This document shows, piece after piece, positions 33,970 through 43,383 of a DNA stretch of 64,000 nucleotides. This DNA is from DASQGA01 sp963722715 (GTDB taxonomy: Bacteria; Actinomycetota; Thermoleophilia; Gaiellales; Gaiellaceae), in assembly GCA_963722715.1 (NCBI GenBank), contig CAVROA010000004.1:124001-188000 (forward strand). The letters run 5' to 3'. How positions within the stretch are numbered: position 1 is the stretch's first letter; every line of letters starts with the position of its first letter. Position numbers and translations under genes: made by a program. Below the pieces are notes generated by a model. That model made no database searches, had not been told where the DNA came from, and saw nothing but the letters and a program-made list of their open reading frames with translations.

Positions 33970-35593
33970 ATGACCACCCAAGCAGGCGTTCCCGAGGATC
34001 GACAACGCGGGGAGAGCGACGAGAGCCTTCTCCACAGGATGGGCTATGCCCAGGAGCTCCTCCGGGGCATGGGCGGATTTCAGAACTTCGCGATCAGCTT
34101 CACGATCATCTCGATCCTCGCGGGGTGTCTGACCTCGTACGCAGTCGGCATGGAGCACGGCGGCCCGTCGTCGATCATCTGGGGCTGGCTCCTCGTCGGC
34201 CTCATGTCGACGATCATCTCGCTCTCGATGGCCGAGATTGCCTCCGCGTATCCGACCGCGGGCGGCCTCTACTACTGGGCCTCCAAGCTCGGTAGCCCCG
34301 GCTGGGGCTGGGCGACCGGCTGGTTCAACCTGATCGGCCAGGTGGCCGTCACCGCTGCGATCGGCTACGGACTCGCCACCTTCGGCGCCGTGCTGCTCGA
34401 TTTCTGGTTCGGCTACTTCGCGCAAATGGACGACATCTTCGGAGCGTCGGCCAATGCCTCGATCTATCTGCTCTACGCGTTCTTCATGCTCTGCGCGTGC
34501 CTCATCAACATCTTCAACATCCGGGTTACCGCAGGCCTGAACACGATCTCCGCGTACTGGCACATGGTCGGCGTCGCGATCATCGTCTTCGTCCTGATCA
34601 TCGTCCCCGACCAGCACCAGTCGCTCTCCTACGTCTTCACGGAGACCGTGAACAACTCGGGTTTTGGCGGTGGCACCACTGACGTCGGGAGTCCCACGTT
34701 CTGGTTCGTCTGGGGCCTTGGCCTCCTGCTCGCTCAGTACACGATTACGGGCTTCGATGCATCGGCGCACACGGCGGAGGAGACGAACAGAGCGTCTCGC
34801 ATGGCGGCAACGGGCATGTGGACGTCCGTCGTAGCGTCGGTCATCTTCGGCTGGATCCTTCTGCTCGCGGTGACGTTTGCGATCCCGAGCACCGAGGGGG
34901 CGCTCGAGAACATCGGCGTCGTCGTCCCCTGGATCTGGGCCGAGTCGATGAGCCAGACCTGGGCCGAGTTCCTGCTCTTCATCTGCGTCGTGGCGCAGTT
35001 CTTCTGCCTGACCGCGTCGGTCACGTCGGCCTCGAGGATGATGTTCGCCTTCTCGCGCGACCGTGCCGTCCCGGGCCATTCGCTCTGGCGGCGCGTGGCG
35101 AAGAACCGCATCCCCAGTGTGGTCGGTGGCCGGAATCGGCATCTTCTCGTCCGCCCTGATGGTCCCGGCGGTCTGGAACTACCTCGTCGGCTACTTCGCA
35201 GGGACGGCGATCGCGGTGATCGGCCTCTACATCGCCTTCGTGATCCCTGTCTACCTGCGTTTCCGCAAGGGCGACAGCTGGAACGAGCCGAGGGCCTGGA
35301 GCCTGGGACGGCACTACAAGTGGATCGACCTGGTCTCCCTGATCTGGGTCGGGATCATCACGATCCTGTTCATCTTCCCGCTCTACAGGGCCGGACTTCC
35401 CTGGGCGGATGACTTCACCTGGGAGCTCACCAACTACACGGTCCTCTGGTTCCTGGGCATCGGTCTCATCTTCGGCGGCTGGTGGGTCCTCTCGGCCAAG
35501 AACTGGTTCAAGGGCCCGGTTCGCATGAGCGACGAAGAGGTCGCCGCACGCGAAGGTCGACCTGGGGCGGCTCCGGCTCGGGCCGGGAAGTAA
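33970..35593 (+). CDS. APC-family amino-acid/polyamine permease (one frameshift)
   Basis: About 540 residues and twelve membrane helices. A soluble N-terminus leads to GMGGFQNFAISFTIISILAG, then MAEIASAYPTAGGLYYWASK, the substrate-site region typical of the GABA/choline/polyamine branch. FDASAHTAEET and SRMMFAFSRDRAVPG are further family marks. One extra base near 35115 shifts the frame; the last four helices follow, then a charged tail. Divergent from the gamma-glutamyl ligase gene, it probably imports the amine that the ligase uses. Confidence 0.87.
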
Positions 35594-35596
35594 GCG

Positions 35597-36004
35597 CTAC
35601 TCCTCGCCGGCGAGCTCTTCGGCGAGGAGAGAACAGGCATAGGCGCGCCACGCCACATCCGGCGTGGCGCCCAGTGCCTTGACAGCCTCGAGCACGTGAG
35701 GCAGGTCTCGCGCCTGGATTTTCAGCTCTCCGATCCCGCGCTCGAGCGCGAGCTGGCGGTCGACCGTACGAAGGTCGTCCGCAAGCGATCCGACAGCCCG
35801 CCCGTTCAGGTCGAGGCCCCGCTCCGGGTCGCCTCCCGCGGCGAGCAGTAGGAGCGCGCGCCGGGCGGCCCCATGTAGCTCGGACTCGTCGAGCGGGATC
35901 TCCTTGCCCGCGAGCGCGGCGAGGACGACGAGAGCGGTCGGGAGGCTCTCGTCCGAATCGTCGGTCAGGGCTTCCTCGAGCTGGGCGAGCAGGGCAGCCG
36001 ACAT
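35597..36004 (-). CDS. Hypothetical helical protein
   Basis: A 135-residue acidic, leucine/alanine-rich soluble protein from ATG 36004, one base after the ornithine-cyclodeaminase-like stop. Helices such as LLAQLEEALTDDSDESLPTALVVLAAL suggest an all-alpha fold. No motif recognised. It is translationally linked to the upstream gene and ends three bases from the permease stop. Function unknown. Confidence 0.6.
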   Translation of the reverse strand: MSAALLAQLEEALTDDSDESLPTALVVLAALAGKEIPLDESELHGAARRALLLLAAGGDPERGLDLNGRAVGSLADDLRTVDRQLALERGIGELKIQARDLPHVLEAVKALGATPDVAWRAYACSLLAEELAGEE

Positions 36005-36005
36005 G

Positions 36006-36932
36006 TCAGAGCGGAAGGTCCGTCCCGATGCCTTCCTCTAGCGCCCGGTCGTAGACAACCTTTCCGAAGGCGGCGTCCAGCGCTCCGATCCCGAGGTTGA
36101 CGCACGCGACGCGGGCGGGGGAGCCATCCGAGGCGAGCGCACTGCCAACGCTCCCCGCTGGCTCAGGCCAGTCCTGGAAGTGCCCCAGGCTCCGGTAGTA
36201 CTCGAATTGGCCGATGTCGTCGACGAGGAAGAGCTCCGCGTCCTTGATTGGACCGGGCTGGAAGAGGGCATCGAAGTCGATCGGGAGAGCCAGGTAGCGC
36301 TCGCCCAGCCAGTCGGTTGAGATGGGCGGATCCGGGTTCTCGACGATCGGCGCCGCGCTCACCACGACCTCCGCTTCCTGAACGGCCGTCGGGATGTCGG
36401 GCGCCTGCTCGATCCGGCCCTCGAGCGAGGCGCTCCTCTCCGGATGTGGGTCGAAGGCGCGGATCGTGACGTCCGGGTTCAGCTCGTTCAGCAGCCGCGC
36501 ATGGAACTTCCCCTGCTCGCCGCAGCCGAGGATCGCCGCGGACGACCATCCGTCCGGCGCCCATCGCCGGATGCAGACACCGCTGGCGGCAGCGGTGCGA
36601 GCGGCCGTGATCTCGGCCGCGTCCATGACGGCGAGCGGGAGCCCCGTCTCCGCGTCGTTCAGGACGAGGAGCCCCGAGATGTAGGGGAGCCCGCGCGCTT
36701 TGTTACCCGGGTATCCGGAGACCCACTTGAGCGCCGCCACGTCCTGGTCCGCGAGGTATGCGGGCATCGCGTGGATGAATGAGTTCTCCCGCGGATGCAC
36801 GCCCGGCTTCGGCGGGAGCTCGACGCGTCCTGCGGCGAGCGCTGCGTAGGTCTCCTCGACGAGGTCGAGCTGCGCCGGAATCTCCGGGAGGAGCCGGGCG
36901 ACCTGCTCGCGCGTGAGATAGAGGAGGCTCAA
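36006..36932 (-). CDS. Ornithine cyclodeaminase/mu-crystallin-family dehydrogenase
   Basis: A 308-residue NAD(P)-dependent protein. The conserved lysine lies in AALKWVSGYPGN, followed by MDAAEITAARTAAASG, the Rossmann loop LGCGEQGKFHARLL and DALFQPGPI. The family includes ornithine cyclodeaminase, alanine dehydrogenase and ketimine reductases. Beside amine-catabolism genes, imine or amino-acid turnover is likely. It faces an intergenic region holding the second arsR operator, on the far side from its own start. Confidence 0.85.
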   Translation of the reverse strand: MSLLYLTREQVARLLPEIPAQLDLVEETYAALAAGRVELPPKPGVHPRENSFIHAMPAYLADQDVAALKWVSGYPGNKARGLPYISGLLVLNDAETGLPLAVMDAAEITAARTAAASGVCIRRWAPDGWSSAAILGCGEQGKFHARLLNELNPDVTIRAFDPHPERSASLEGRIEQAPDIPTAVQEAEVVVSAAPIVENPDPPISTDWLGERYLALPIDFDALFQPGPIKDAELFLVDDIGQFEYYRSLGHFQDWPEPAGSVGSALASDGSPARVACVNLGIGALDAAFGKVVYDRALEEGIGTDLPL

Positions 36933-37032
36933 CCTCGCTGCCGAGCTTTCTCCGTCACTTCTGCCATCTCGTCCTCCCTTGATCGGTGTGCTCTCGTCTA
37001 CCAGAAACGGGCTGGCGTGGAACGCGTGCTGA

Positions 37033-37074
37033 GCGTTAGTTGACTCTTACGTTAGAGACTGCTTAACTAACGCC
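37033..37074 (+). promoter_or_regulatory. Promoter and inverted-repeat operator of the second arsR gene
   Basis: Nine-base perfect arms GCGTTAGTT (37033-37041) and AACTAACGC (37065-37073) flank a promoter TTGACT (37040-37045), 17 bases, TTAACT (37063-37068). One arm covers the -35, the other the -10. A further GTTAG lies between them. The expected start is at the ATG 37075, so the mRNA should be leaderless. Confidence 0.75.
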
Positions 37075-37401
37075 ATGGAAGCCGTGCTGAAGGCGATCGC
37101 GGAACCGCGCCGCCGGGAGATTCTCCGGCTCGTGAGCGGTGACGAGTTGACTGCGGGAGAGATCGCCGCGCGCTTCGACGTAACGCGGCCGGCCATCTCG
37201 CAGCACCTGACGATCCTCCGAAACGCCGGCTTGCTCGACGAGCGCCGCGAAGGCACGCGACGCCTCTACCGCGTACGCCCGGAGGCGTTCGCCGAGGTTC
37301 GGGCTTACCTCGAGTCCTTCTGGGACGAGAGCTTGCTGGCGCTGAAGAAGGCTGTCGAATCCGATGAGAGGAGTGCGATCCGTGGCAACCCCCGAAACTA
37401 A
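37075..37401 (+). CDS. ArsR-family winged-helix regulator
   Basis: A 108-residue repressor, intact. It begins AVLKAIAEPRRREILRLVSG and has the recognition helix RPAISQHLTILRNAGLL and a wing EGTRRLYRV. No metal-binding cysteines are seen. It is a paralogue of the regulator at 7849 and, like it, overlaps an AHSA1-type gene and has an operator-like repeat across its own promoter. Self-repression relieved by an unknown ligand is likely. Confidence 0.88.
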   Translation: MEAVLKAIAEPRRREILRLVSGDELTAGEIAARFDVTRPAISQHLTILRNAGLLDERREGTRRLYRVRPEAFAEVRAYLESFWDESLLALKKAVESDERSAIRGNPRN

Positions 37402-37810
37402 AACCGACGTCGTGCAGAGGGAGATTCGCGTTGAAGCGAGCCCCGAGACGGTGTTCCCATACTTCACCGATCCCGAGCGGATGGTTCGTTGGAAGGGGAC
37501 CGAGGCAACGCTCGACCCGCGGCCGGGCGGCGTCTACCGTGTGCTGGTGGGCGGCGAGCACGTGGCTCGGGGCGAGTACGTGGAGGTCGTCCCTTACAGC
37601 CGGGTCGCCTTCACATGGGGCTGGGAGGGTGAAGGACACAACGTTCCCCCGGGCAGCTCGACGGTCGAGATCGACCTCGTGCCGGACGGCGGTGCGACGA
37701 TCGTCCGCCTGACACACCGCGACCTTCCTGCCTCGGAGCGGGAGATCCACGGCCAGGGCTGGGATCGCTTCCTGCCCATGCTCGCCGAGGCGGTCGCAGC
37801 AGCCGCTTGA
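37382..37810 (+). CDS. AHSA1/SRPBCC-domain protein
   Basis: A 142-residue START-like protein. I prefer GTG 37382, eight bases after GAGAGGAG, over ATG 37364. Motifs: REIRVEASPETVFPYFTDPE, then MVRWKGTEATLDPRPGGVYR, and a C-terminal helix GWDRFLPMLAEAV. It overlaps the regulator by 20 bases. Together they repeat the arrangement at 7.8-8.7 kb. Ligand unknown. Confidence 0.83.
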   Translation: MATPETKTDVVQREIRVEASPETVFPYFTDPERMVRWKGTEATLDPRPGGVYRVLVGGEHVARGEYVEVVPYSRVAFTWGWEGEGHNVPPGSSTVEIDLVPDGGATIVRLTHRDLPASEREIHGQGWDRFLPMLAEAVAAAA

Positions 37811-37873
37811 GATTTCCTTTGCGAGCATGCGAAGGGGAGATGATGACGAGACCCGTCGACAAGGAGGAAGCAC

Positions 37874-38221
37874 ATGGGTAACCCGGTCGTGCATTTCGAG
37901 GTCAGTGGGAAGGATGCGGCGAAGCTGCAGACGTTCTACGGCGCGCTCTTCGACTGGAAGATCGACGCGGACAATCCCAACAACTACGGGATCGTGGATA
38001 ACGCCGGCGACGGCATCAACGGCGGCATCGGCGAGGTTCCGGATGGCGGTAACGGCCACGTGACCTTCTACGTATCGGTCCCGGACATCAACTCCGCCCT
38101 CGAGAAGGCGGAGGGACTGGGCGGCAAGACGATCATGCCCCGCACCGAGATGGGTGACGTGGTCACGATGGCGTTCTTCGCCGACCCCGAGGGCCATATG
38201 GTCGGACTCGTCGAGGGCTAG
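37874..38221 (+). CDS. VOC-superfamily protein
   Basis: A 115-residue glyoxalase/bleomycin-resistance-fold protein with a strong AAGGAGG site. It starts VVHFEVSGKDAAKLQTFYGA, has HVTFYVSVPD in the second module and ends ADPEGHMVGLVEG. Probable metal residues are His7, the HVTF His and Glu113, but the exact set is uncertain. It follows the AHSA1 gene by 63 bases and is probably co-expressed with it. Confidence 0.8.
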   Translation: MGNPVVHFEVSGKDAAKLQTFYGALFDWKIDADNPNNYGIVDNAGDGINGGIGEVPDGGNGHVTFYVSVPDINSALEKAEGLGGKTIMPRTEMGDVVTMAFFADPEGHMVGLVEG

Positions 38222-38248
38222 CGCCCGTCTCCGGCTTACGATGCGCGG

Positions 38249-39397
38249 GTGCTGCCGCTCACCGGCATCCGCGTCGTCGCCTGCGAGAACGGACTCGCCG
38301 GGCCGCTCGCCACACGCCTCCTTGCCGACCTGGGCGCGGACGTGGTCAAGGTCGAGCGACCCGGGACGGGCGACGTCACGCGCGGGTGGGACACGGCTGC
38401 GAACGGTCTCTCGACCGGCTTCGTCTGGGTCAACCGCGGCAAGAGAAGCGTTGAGCTCGACCTGAAGGACCCCGCCGCGCGGCCGGCCGTCGAGGCGCTC
38501 GTCGCGACCGCGGACGTGTTCCTGCAGAACTTCACGCCGGGCTGGGCGACCCGAGTCTCGCTCGACGAGCCGAGTGTCCGCATGCTCAGGCCCGACGTGG
38601 TCTATACGGAGATCTCCGGCTACGGGCCGGACGGCCCGTATGCGGGAAAGAACGCTTACGACCTGGTCATGCAGGGGGAGACCGGGCTGATCGCGGTTAC
38701 GGGCACGCCAGAGGCACCGGCGCGGGTAGGTATCTCGGCCTGCGACGTGGGGGCCGCGAGCTACGCGGCGGTAGCGACCCTCGCTGCGCTCGTGCGGCGG
38801 GGCGCGACCGGCGAGGGAGACCGAATCTCCGTCTCACTCTTCGACACGATGGTCGACTGGCTCGGATACTTCCCGCACCTCTGGTGGCACCGTGGGGAGG
38901 AGCCGGCCCGAACCGGGCTCCGGCATCCGCACTTCTGCCCCTACGGCCCCTATCCGGCTCGGGGCGGTGACCTTTTCGGCTTCGCGGTGCTCTCGCCCGA
39001 GCACTGGCGCGCTCTTTGTATCGAGGTCCTCGCCCTGCCCCGGCTCCTGGAGGAGGAGCGCTATGCGACGAACGAGGGCCGGGTCGCGAACCGGGGGGAC
39101 CTGGAGCCGACGCTCGAGCGCGCGTTCGCGGCGCGCCCGGCCGGCGAGTGGGTGCAGCTCCTCGAAGCGGCGCGCATTCCGTGCGGGCGCGTGAACGGCC
39201 TTGCAGAGGTGATGGAGCACCCGCAGCTCGCGCACAACGGGCTCGTGACGGAGGTCGGCTCCCCCGTCGGCAGCATCCCCACGATCGGGGTCCCTTTCCT
39301 CCTTGACGGCGTTCGGCCGGACCCTGGAGACGTGCCGGCTCTCGGGGAACACACCGAGGAGGTCCTCGCCGAGCTCGGTCTCAAGCCGCCCGGCTGA
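38249..39397 (+). CDS. CaiB/BaiF family III CoA-transferase
   Basis: A 382-residue protein from GTG 38249. Conserved blocks are LADLGADVVKVERPGTGD, NRGKRSVELDLKDP and YDLVMQGETGL, where the Asp forms the acyl-enzyme intermediate. Family III enzymes move CoA between organic acids such as carnitine, bile acids, formate or 2-hydroxyacids. TACGAT ends six bases before the GTG, so the mRNA may be leaderless. Substrate unknown; no acyl-CoA ligase or racemase lies nearby. Confidence 0.88.
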   Translation: MLPLTGIRVVACENGLAGPLATRLLADLGADVVKVERPGTGDVTRGWDTAANGLSTGFVWVNRGKRSVELDLKDPAARPAVEALVATADVFLQNFTPGWATRVSLDEPSVRMLRPDVVYTEISGYGPDGPYAGKNAYDLVMQGETGLIAVTGTPEAPARVGISACDVGAASYAAVATLAALVRRGATGEGDRISVSLFDTMVDWLGYFPHLWWHRGEEPARTGLRHPHFCPYGPYPARGGDLFGFAVLSPEHWRALCIEVLALPRLLEEERYATNEGRVANRGDLEPTLERAFAARPAGEWVQLLEAARIPCGRVNGLAEVMEHPQLAHNGLVTEVGSPVGSIPTIGVPFLLDGVRPDPGDVPALGEHTEEVLAELGLKPPG

Positions 39398-39447
39398 CAT
39401 CGTCGATGAATCCGTCTTCGACGATCAGGAAGCCGTCCAGCCGTCGA

Positions 39448-40245
39448 TCATCGGGTCGCCAATTCTTGCACCAGCTCTCGCTCCGCGGGCCCGAACCAGG
39501 GCGGGGCGCCGGCGGCCGCATTCTCGCGCGCGTGGATGGGATTCGACGTGGCGGGGATGACAACGTGGAGACGCGGGTCGGAGAGCGCCCACTTGAGGAG
39601 CGCCTGCGCCCACGTGTCGACCCCGAGCGGCTCGACCTCCTTCGGATCGGGGCCGGGCAGCAAGGCTCCCGGACCGCCCAGCGGCCGCATGGCGATCACG
39701 CCGAGATCGAGCTCGGCGGCCAGGGGCAGGATCCGCTCCTCCGCCTCGCGCTCGACGGGGTTGTAGGGCACCTGGATCGAGTCGATCCGGCCGGTTCGCA
39801 TCACCCGCTCGAGCTCGCCGAATGCCGAGGATTGGTAGTGCGTTGCTCCGAGCAGCCGAACGTGGCCCGCTTCCCGCTCGCCCTCGAGCCAATCCAGTCG
39901 CTCCTCCCAGGCGACCAGGTTGTGCACCTGCTCCAGGTCGACCCACCCGGCGAACCAGCCGAGCTGTGCCTCTAGCTGGCGCCGGGCCTCGGCGGCCGAG
40001 GGCGTCCAGATCTTGGTGGCGACGAAGGCCTCGTGCCGCCGTTGGCCGAGCGCTCGGCCGAGGACGCCCTCAGCCCGGCCGTACATGGGCGAGGAGTCGA
40101 CGACCCTAACTCCGGCCGAGAACGCTTCGTCCACGACGTGCGTCGCCTGCGCTTCCTGCTCGGGTGCAAGGTCGAGGGTGAGCCAGGTCCCGAGGCCGAT
40201 CACCGGCAACTCGAGCCCGGAACGTCCGAAGCGCCTTTTCTCCAT
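39448..40245 (-). CDS. Aldo/keto reductase
   Basis: A 265-residue AKR from ATG 40245 (an in-frame ATG 40272 is less likely). It has MEKRRFGRSGLELPVIGLGTW, the catalytic Asp/Tyr in VVDSSPMYGRAE, Lys in VATKIW and a His in EQVHNLVAW. NADPH-binding residues are expected in VIPATSNPIHARENAAA. It is divergent from the hopanoid operon with a gap of only 25 bases. Substrate unknown. Confidence 0.87.
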   Translation of the reverse strand: MEKRRFGRSGLELPVIGLGTWLTLDLAPEQEAQATHVVDEAFSAGVRVVDSSPMYGRAEGVLGRALGQRRHEAFVATKIWTPSAAEARRQLEAQLGWFAGWVDLEQVHNLVAWEERLDWLEGEREAGHVRLLGATHYQSSAFGELERVMRTGRIDSIQVPYNPVEREAEERILPLAAELDLGVIAMRPLGGPGALLPGPDPKEVEPLGVDTWAQALLKWALSDPRLHVVIPATSNPIHARENAAAGAPPWFGPAERELVQELATR

Positions 40246-40270
40246 CCCTGGCTGGATGCTAGTTTGCGGC

Positions 40271-41944
40271 ATGCCGAAGAGGGCCTCCCTCGCCGCGCCC
40301 GAGCTTGCGGCGGCCCGGATCGATGCGCGTGCGCGTGGCGAGAACTTCCCCGTCGCGTCACTCCTCGCCCCGGGGTGGGCGAGGCCGCACCTCCGGGCGA
40401 TCTACGGGTTCGCGCGGCTCGTCGACACGCTCGGCGACGAGGCCCCAGGCGACCGGCTGGCGCTCCTCGACGAGCTCGAGCGGGAACTAGACGGCCCACC
40501 CGAGACAGAGGTGATGCGCCGCCTGCACATGACGATCGAGGCTCGATCTCTGCCGCTGGAGCCGTTCCGGCGACTGATCGAGGCGAACCGGATCGACCAG
40601 CGCAAAGCCCGCTACGAGACCTGGGACGAGGTTCGGGAGTACTGCACCTACTCGGCCGATCCGGTGGGGCGGCTCGTGCTCGGCGTCTACGGGCGCCTGG
40701 ACGAGCCCGCGCTCGTGGAGATGAGCGACGCGGTCTGCACGGGTCTTCAGCTCGTGAACTTCCTCCAGGACCCGCCACGAGACCTCGAGCTCGGCCGTGT
40801 CTACCTGCCGCAGGAGGATCTCAGGCGCTTCGCGGTCGCAGAGGCGGAGCTCGCCGGCCCGGGCTCGGAGCGCTTCCGGTCGCTGGCACGGTTCGAGTCG
40901 GAGCGGGCCCGCGAGCTCCTCAGCCGGGGTTTTCCGCTCGCACGCGCGCTGGGTGGGCGGCCCGGGCGCTCGGTGGCGCTCTTTGCGCGCGGCGGGCTCG
41001 CCGCGCTCGAGGCACTCGAGCGGGCCGAGTACGACGTCTTCACACGTCGACCGTCTCCGTCGGCTTTCGCGCTCGGGCGCGTGGCGCTCGAGGAGCTGTC
41101 GCGCCCGTCGGAGACTGCAAACGCGTATGCCCAAGCGCTTCGGATCACCCGGCGTGAGGCCCGGAGCTTCGCGTGGGGAATCCGGCTCTTGCCGCGGTCG
41201 AAGCGCCGTGCGGTTGCCGCCCTCTACGCCTTTGCGAGGCGAGTCGACGACATCGCCGACGACGGCAGCCTCGCTGCCGAGGAGAGGCGTAGCCGGCTCG
41301 AGTCCTGCCGTGCGGCCGTCGAAGGGCTCCCCGAAAGCCCGGACGGCGACCTCGTTCTGGTCGCGCTCGCGGACGCCATGGTCCGCTACGAGATTCCCCG
41401 GCAGGCGCTCCTGGATCTGGTCGAGGGCGGTCTCATGGACGTCGACAGGACGCGCTACGCGACCTGGGAGGAGCTCCGTGAGTACTGCCGCCGGGTGGCC
41501 GGGGCCGTCGGGATCGCGTGCGCCGCGGTGTACGGGCCGAGCGAGCCGGAAAAGGCGATGCGCTATGCCGAAGCCCTCGGACTCGCCCTCCAGCAGATCA
41601 ACATCATCCGGGACGTGGGCGAGGACTGGCGGCTTGGCCGCGTCTACCTGCCGCAGGACGAGCTCGAGCGCTTCGGCGTCACCGAGGCTGACATCGAGGC
41701 GGGGCGTACGGGCCCGGAATGGCGCGAGCTCATGGAGCACCAGGCGTTGCGGGCCGAGCAGCTCCTCGCCGAAGGGCTGCAGCTCTTGCGCCACCTCGAC
41801 CCGCGGAGCGCCCTCGGGGTTCGGTCCTTCGCTGGAACGTACCGCGCGCTCCTGGAGCAGATGCGCGCCTCCGGGTACGAGGTGTTCGACGTTCCTCCCA
41901 GACTCTCGACGGCGGAGAAGGTGCGGGCGGTCGTCTCGCGGTGA
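40271..41944 (+). CDS. hpnC-hpnD: Fused HpnC-HpnD: two squalene-synthase-type domains in one protein
   Basis: A 557-residue protein. The first half (1 to about 285) is HpnC: FARLVDTLGDEA (DxxxD at 52-56) and FLQDPPRDLELGRVYLP. The second half starts at about 290 (RITRREARSFAWGIRLLP) and is HpnD: DDIAD at 326-330 and IIRDVGEDWRLGRVYLP. These enzymes normally are separate: HpnD makes presqualene diphosphate and HpnC turns it into hydroxysqualene. I see no stop in any frame at the joint (41085-41140), so an indel artefact is unlikely. It heads the hopanoid operon and overlaps hpnE by GTGA. Confidence 0.88.
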   Translation: MPKRASLAAPELAAARIDARARGENFPVASLLAPGWARPHLRAIYGFARLVDTLGDEAPGDRLALLDELERELDGPPETEVMRRLHMTIEARSLPLEPFRRLIEANRIDQRKARYETWDEVREYCTYSADPVGRLVLGVYGRLDEPALVEMSDAVCTGLQLVNFLQDPPRDLELGRVYLPQEDLRRFAVAEAELAGPGSERFRSLARFESERARELLSRGFPLARALGGRPGRSVALFARGGLAALEALERAEYDVFTRRPSPSAFALGRVALEELSRPSETANAYAQALRITRREARSFAWGIRLLPRSKRRAVAALYAFARRVDDIADDGSLAAEERRSRLESCRAAVEGLPESPDGDLVLVALADAMVRYEIPRQALLDLVEGGLMDVDRTRYATWEELREYCRRVAGAVGIACAAVYGPSEPEKAMRYAEALGLALQQINIIRDVGEDWRLGRVYLPQDELERFGVTEADIEAGRTGPEWRELMEHQALRAEQLLAEGLQLLRHLDPRSALGVRSFAGTYRALLEQMRASGYEVFDVPPRLSTAEKVRAVVSR

Positions 41945-43210
41945 GAGTCGTGGTCGTCGGGGGCGGCCTTGCCGGGCTCACCGCTGCGCTCGATCTCGTC
42001 GACGCGGGAGAGGCGGTGACCCTCCTCGAGGCGCGGCCGACCCTTGGAGGTGCGGTCCAAACTCTTCCGGAGCGGGAGGGAGACCCTCCGCCGCCCCCGG
42101 ACAACGGGCAGCACATCTCACTGGGCTGCTGCTCCGCCTACCTCGCGTTCCTCGACCGGGTCGGCTCGGCCGCAGGCGTCAGCAGGGAGTCGCTCGAGCT
42201 CACGGTCATCGACGAGCGGGGTGTCCAGTCGGCCATCCGTCCGGGCCTCATGGGCCTGCTCCGCTATCGGCACCTGAGCCTGGGGGACCGATTGGCCGTG
42301 GCTCGCGTCTCACGGCGGCTGGCCAAGCTCGATCCGGACGACCACGATGGCGAGTCGTTCGGCGACCCTCCTGCGCCGCCTCGGCCAGTCGCAGACGGCC
42401 ATCGACCGCTTCTGGGACGTCTTCATCCGGCCGGCCCTGAACATCGAGAGCGAGGAGGCAAGCGCTGCGCTCGCGCTCTTCACCGTGCAGACGGCGCTCT
42501 TCGGCGGGCGCGGTGCCAGCGATCTCGTGCTTCCGATCGAGCCGCTCGGGGCGATCCATGGAGACGCGGCAGGGCGAGCACTCGCGGAGGCGGGCGCGGA
42601 GGTGCGCACCCGCGCGCGCGTAACCGGCCTCGATCCGGACGCCGCGGTGCTTTCCGACGGTGAGCGCGTCGCAGGCGATGCCTTCGTCGTCGCGCTTCCG
42701 CCTGAAGAGTCCGCCGCCCTGCTCGGCGAGCCGGCGCCGGAACTGGAGGACTCGCCGATCGTGAGCGTCCATCTTCTCTTCGACCGTCGCCTGCTCGGCC
42801 CCCGGCTCGCCGCCCTCGTCGGGAGCCCGGCACACTGGGTATTCGACCGGGGGCGGCTGACCGGGAACGAGCCCGAGCGCGGCCAGTACCTGACCGTCGT
42901 CGCAAGCGGCGTGCCCGAGCTCGTGGCCGTTCGTGGCCGGGAGCTTGTCGACCTCATGGCCAAGGAGCTGACCGACCGCCTGGGGCACGCCGGGCTTCTG
43001 TGGTCACGCGTCAGCAGAGAGCCCGCTGCGACGTTCGCGGGAAGACCCGGAACCGCAAGGCTGAGAGCGGGCGCGGACACCGGCCGGCCGAACGTCGTTC
43101 GAGCGGGAGCGTGGACGAACACGGGCTGGCCGGCCACCATGGAGGGGGCGATCAGAAGCGGCCACAGGGCATCGGACTTAACACAGTCCGCTAGGCGTGA
43201 GATGGTTTGA
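41941..43210 (+). CDS. hpnE: HpnE, hydroxysqualene dehydroxylase (one frameshift)
   Basis: About 422 residues. An FAD-binding start VVVVGGGLAGLTAALDL with LLEARPTLGG is followed by DNGQHISLGCCSAYLAFL, typical of the squalene-associated amine-oxidase-like family. An extra base near 42360 shifts the frame; the protein resumes LLRRLGQSQTAIDRFWDVFI and ends with AGAWTNTGWPATMEGAI. HpnE reduces hydroxysqualene to squalene, completing the HpnCDE route from farnesyl diphosphate. Start GTG 41941 is coupled to the HpnCD stop. Confidence 0.88.
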
Positions 43211-43352
43211 CGAGTGAGCCGAACCGCGCCGAGCCACACCACCGAGTTGCCCCCGGGGGAACCCCCCATGCAACTCCCCCGCGATCAGCCTATCGCGCAA
43301 ATTCGCGCGTGTGTCACACGTCTTCGTTCCGGGAATGCGACATCCCAGGGGG

Positions 43353-43367
43353 GCGCTCTTGGAGCGC
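43353..43367 (+). other. Small hairpin in the hpnE-shc gap
   Basis: The 173-base gap 43211-43383 has no gene. Just before the shc ribosome site it carries a 6-pair hairpin, GCGCTC and GAGCGC with a TTG loop. It could tune translation of the cyclase. I see no clear promoter or terminator in the gap. Confidence 0.4.
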
Positions 43368-43383
43368 TTCGAAAGGAGGTCGC

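Noticed and set aside
39381..39447. Protein-like minus-strand peptide (RRLDGFLIVEDGFIDDV) downstream of the aldo/keto reductase
   Set aside because: It runs on from the shadow frame, has no start or ribosome site, and the reductase ends at a normal length. Chance or a small remnant.
41040..41145. hpnC-hpnD fusion as a frameshift artefact
   Set aside because: None of the three frames contains a stop at the joint, so a single indel could not have removed one. I keep the fusion as real.
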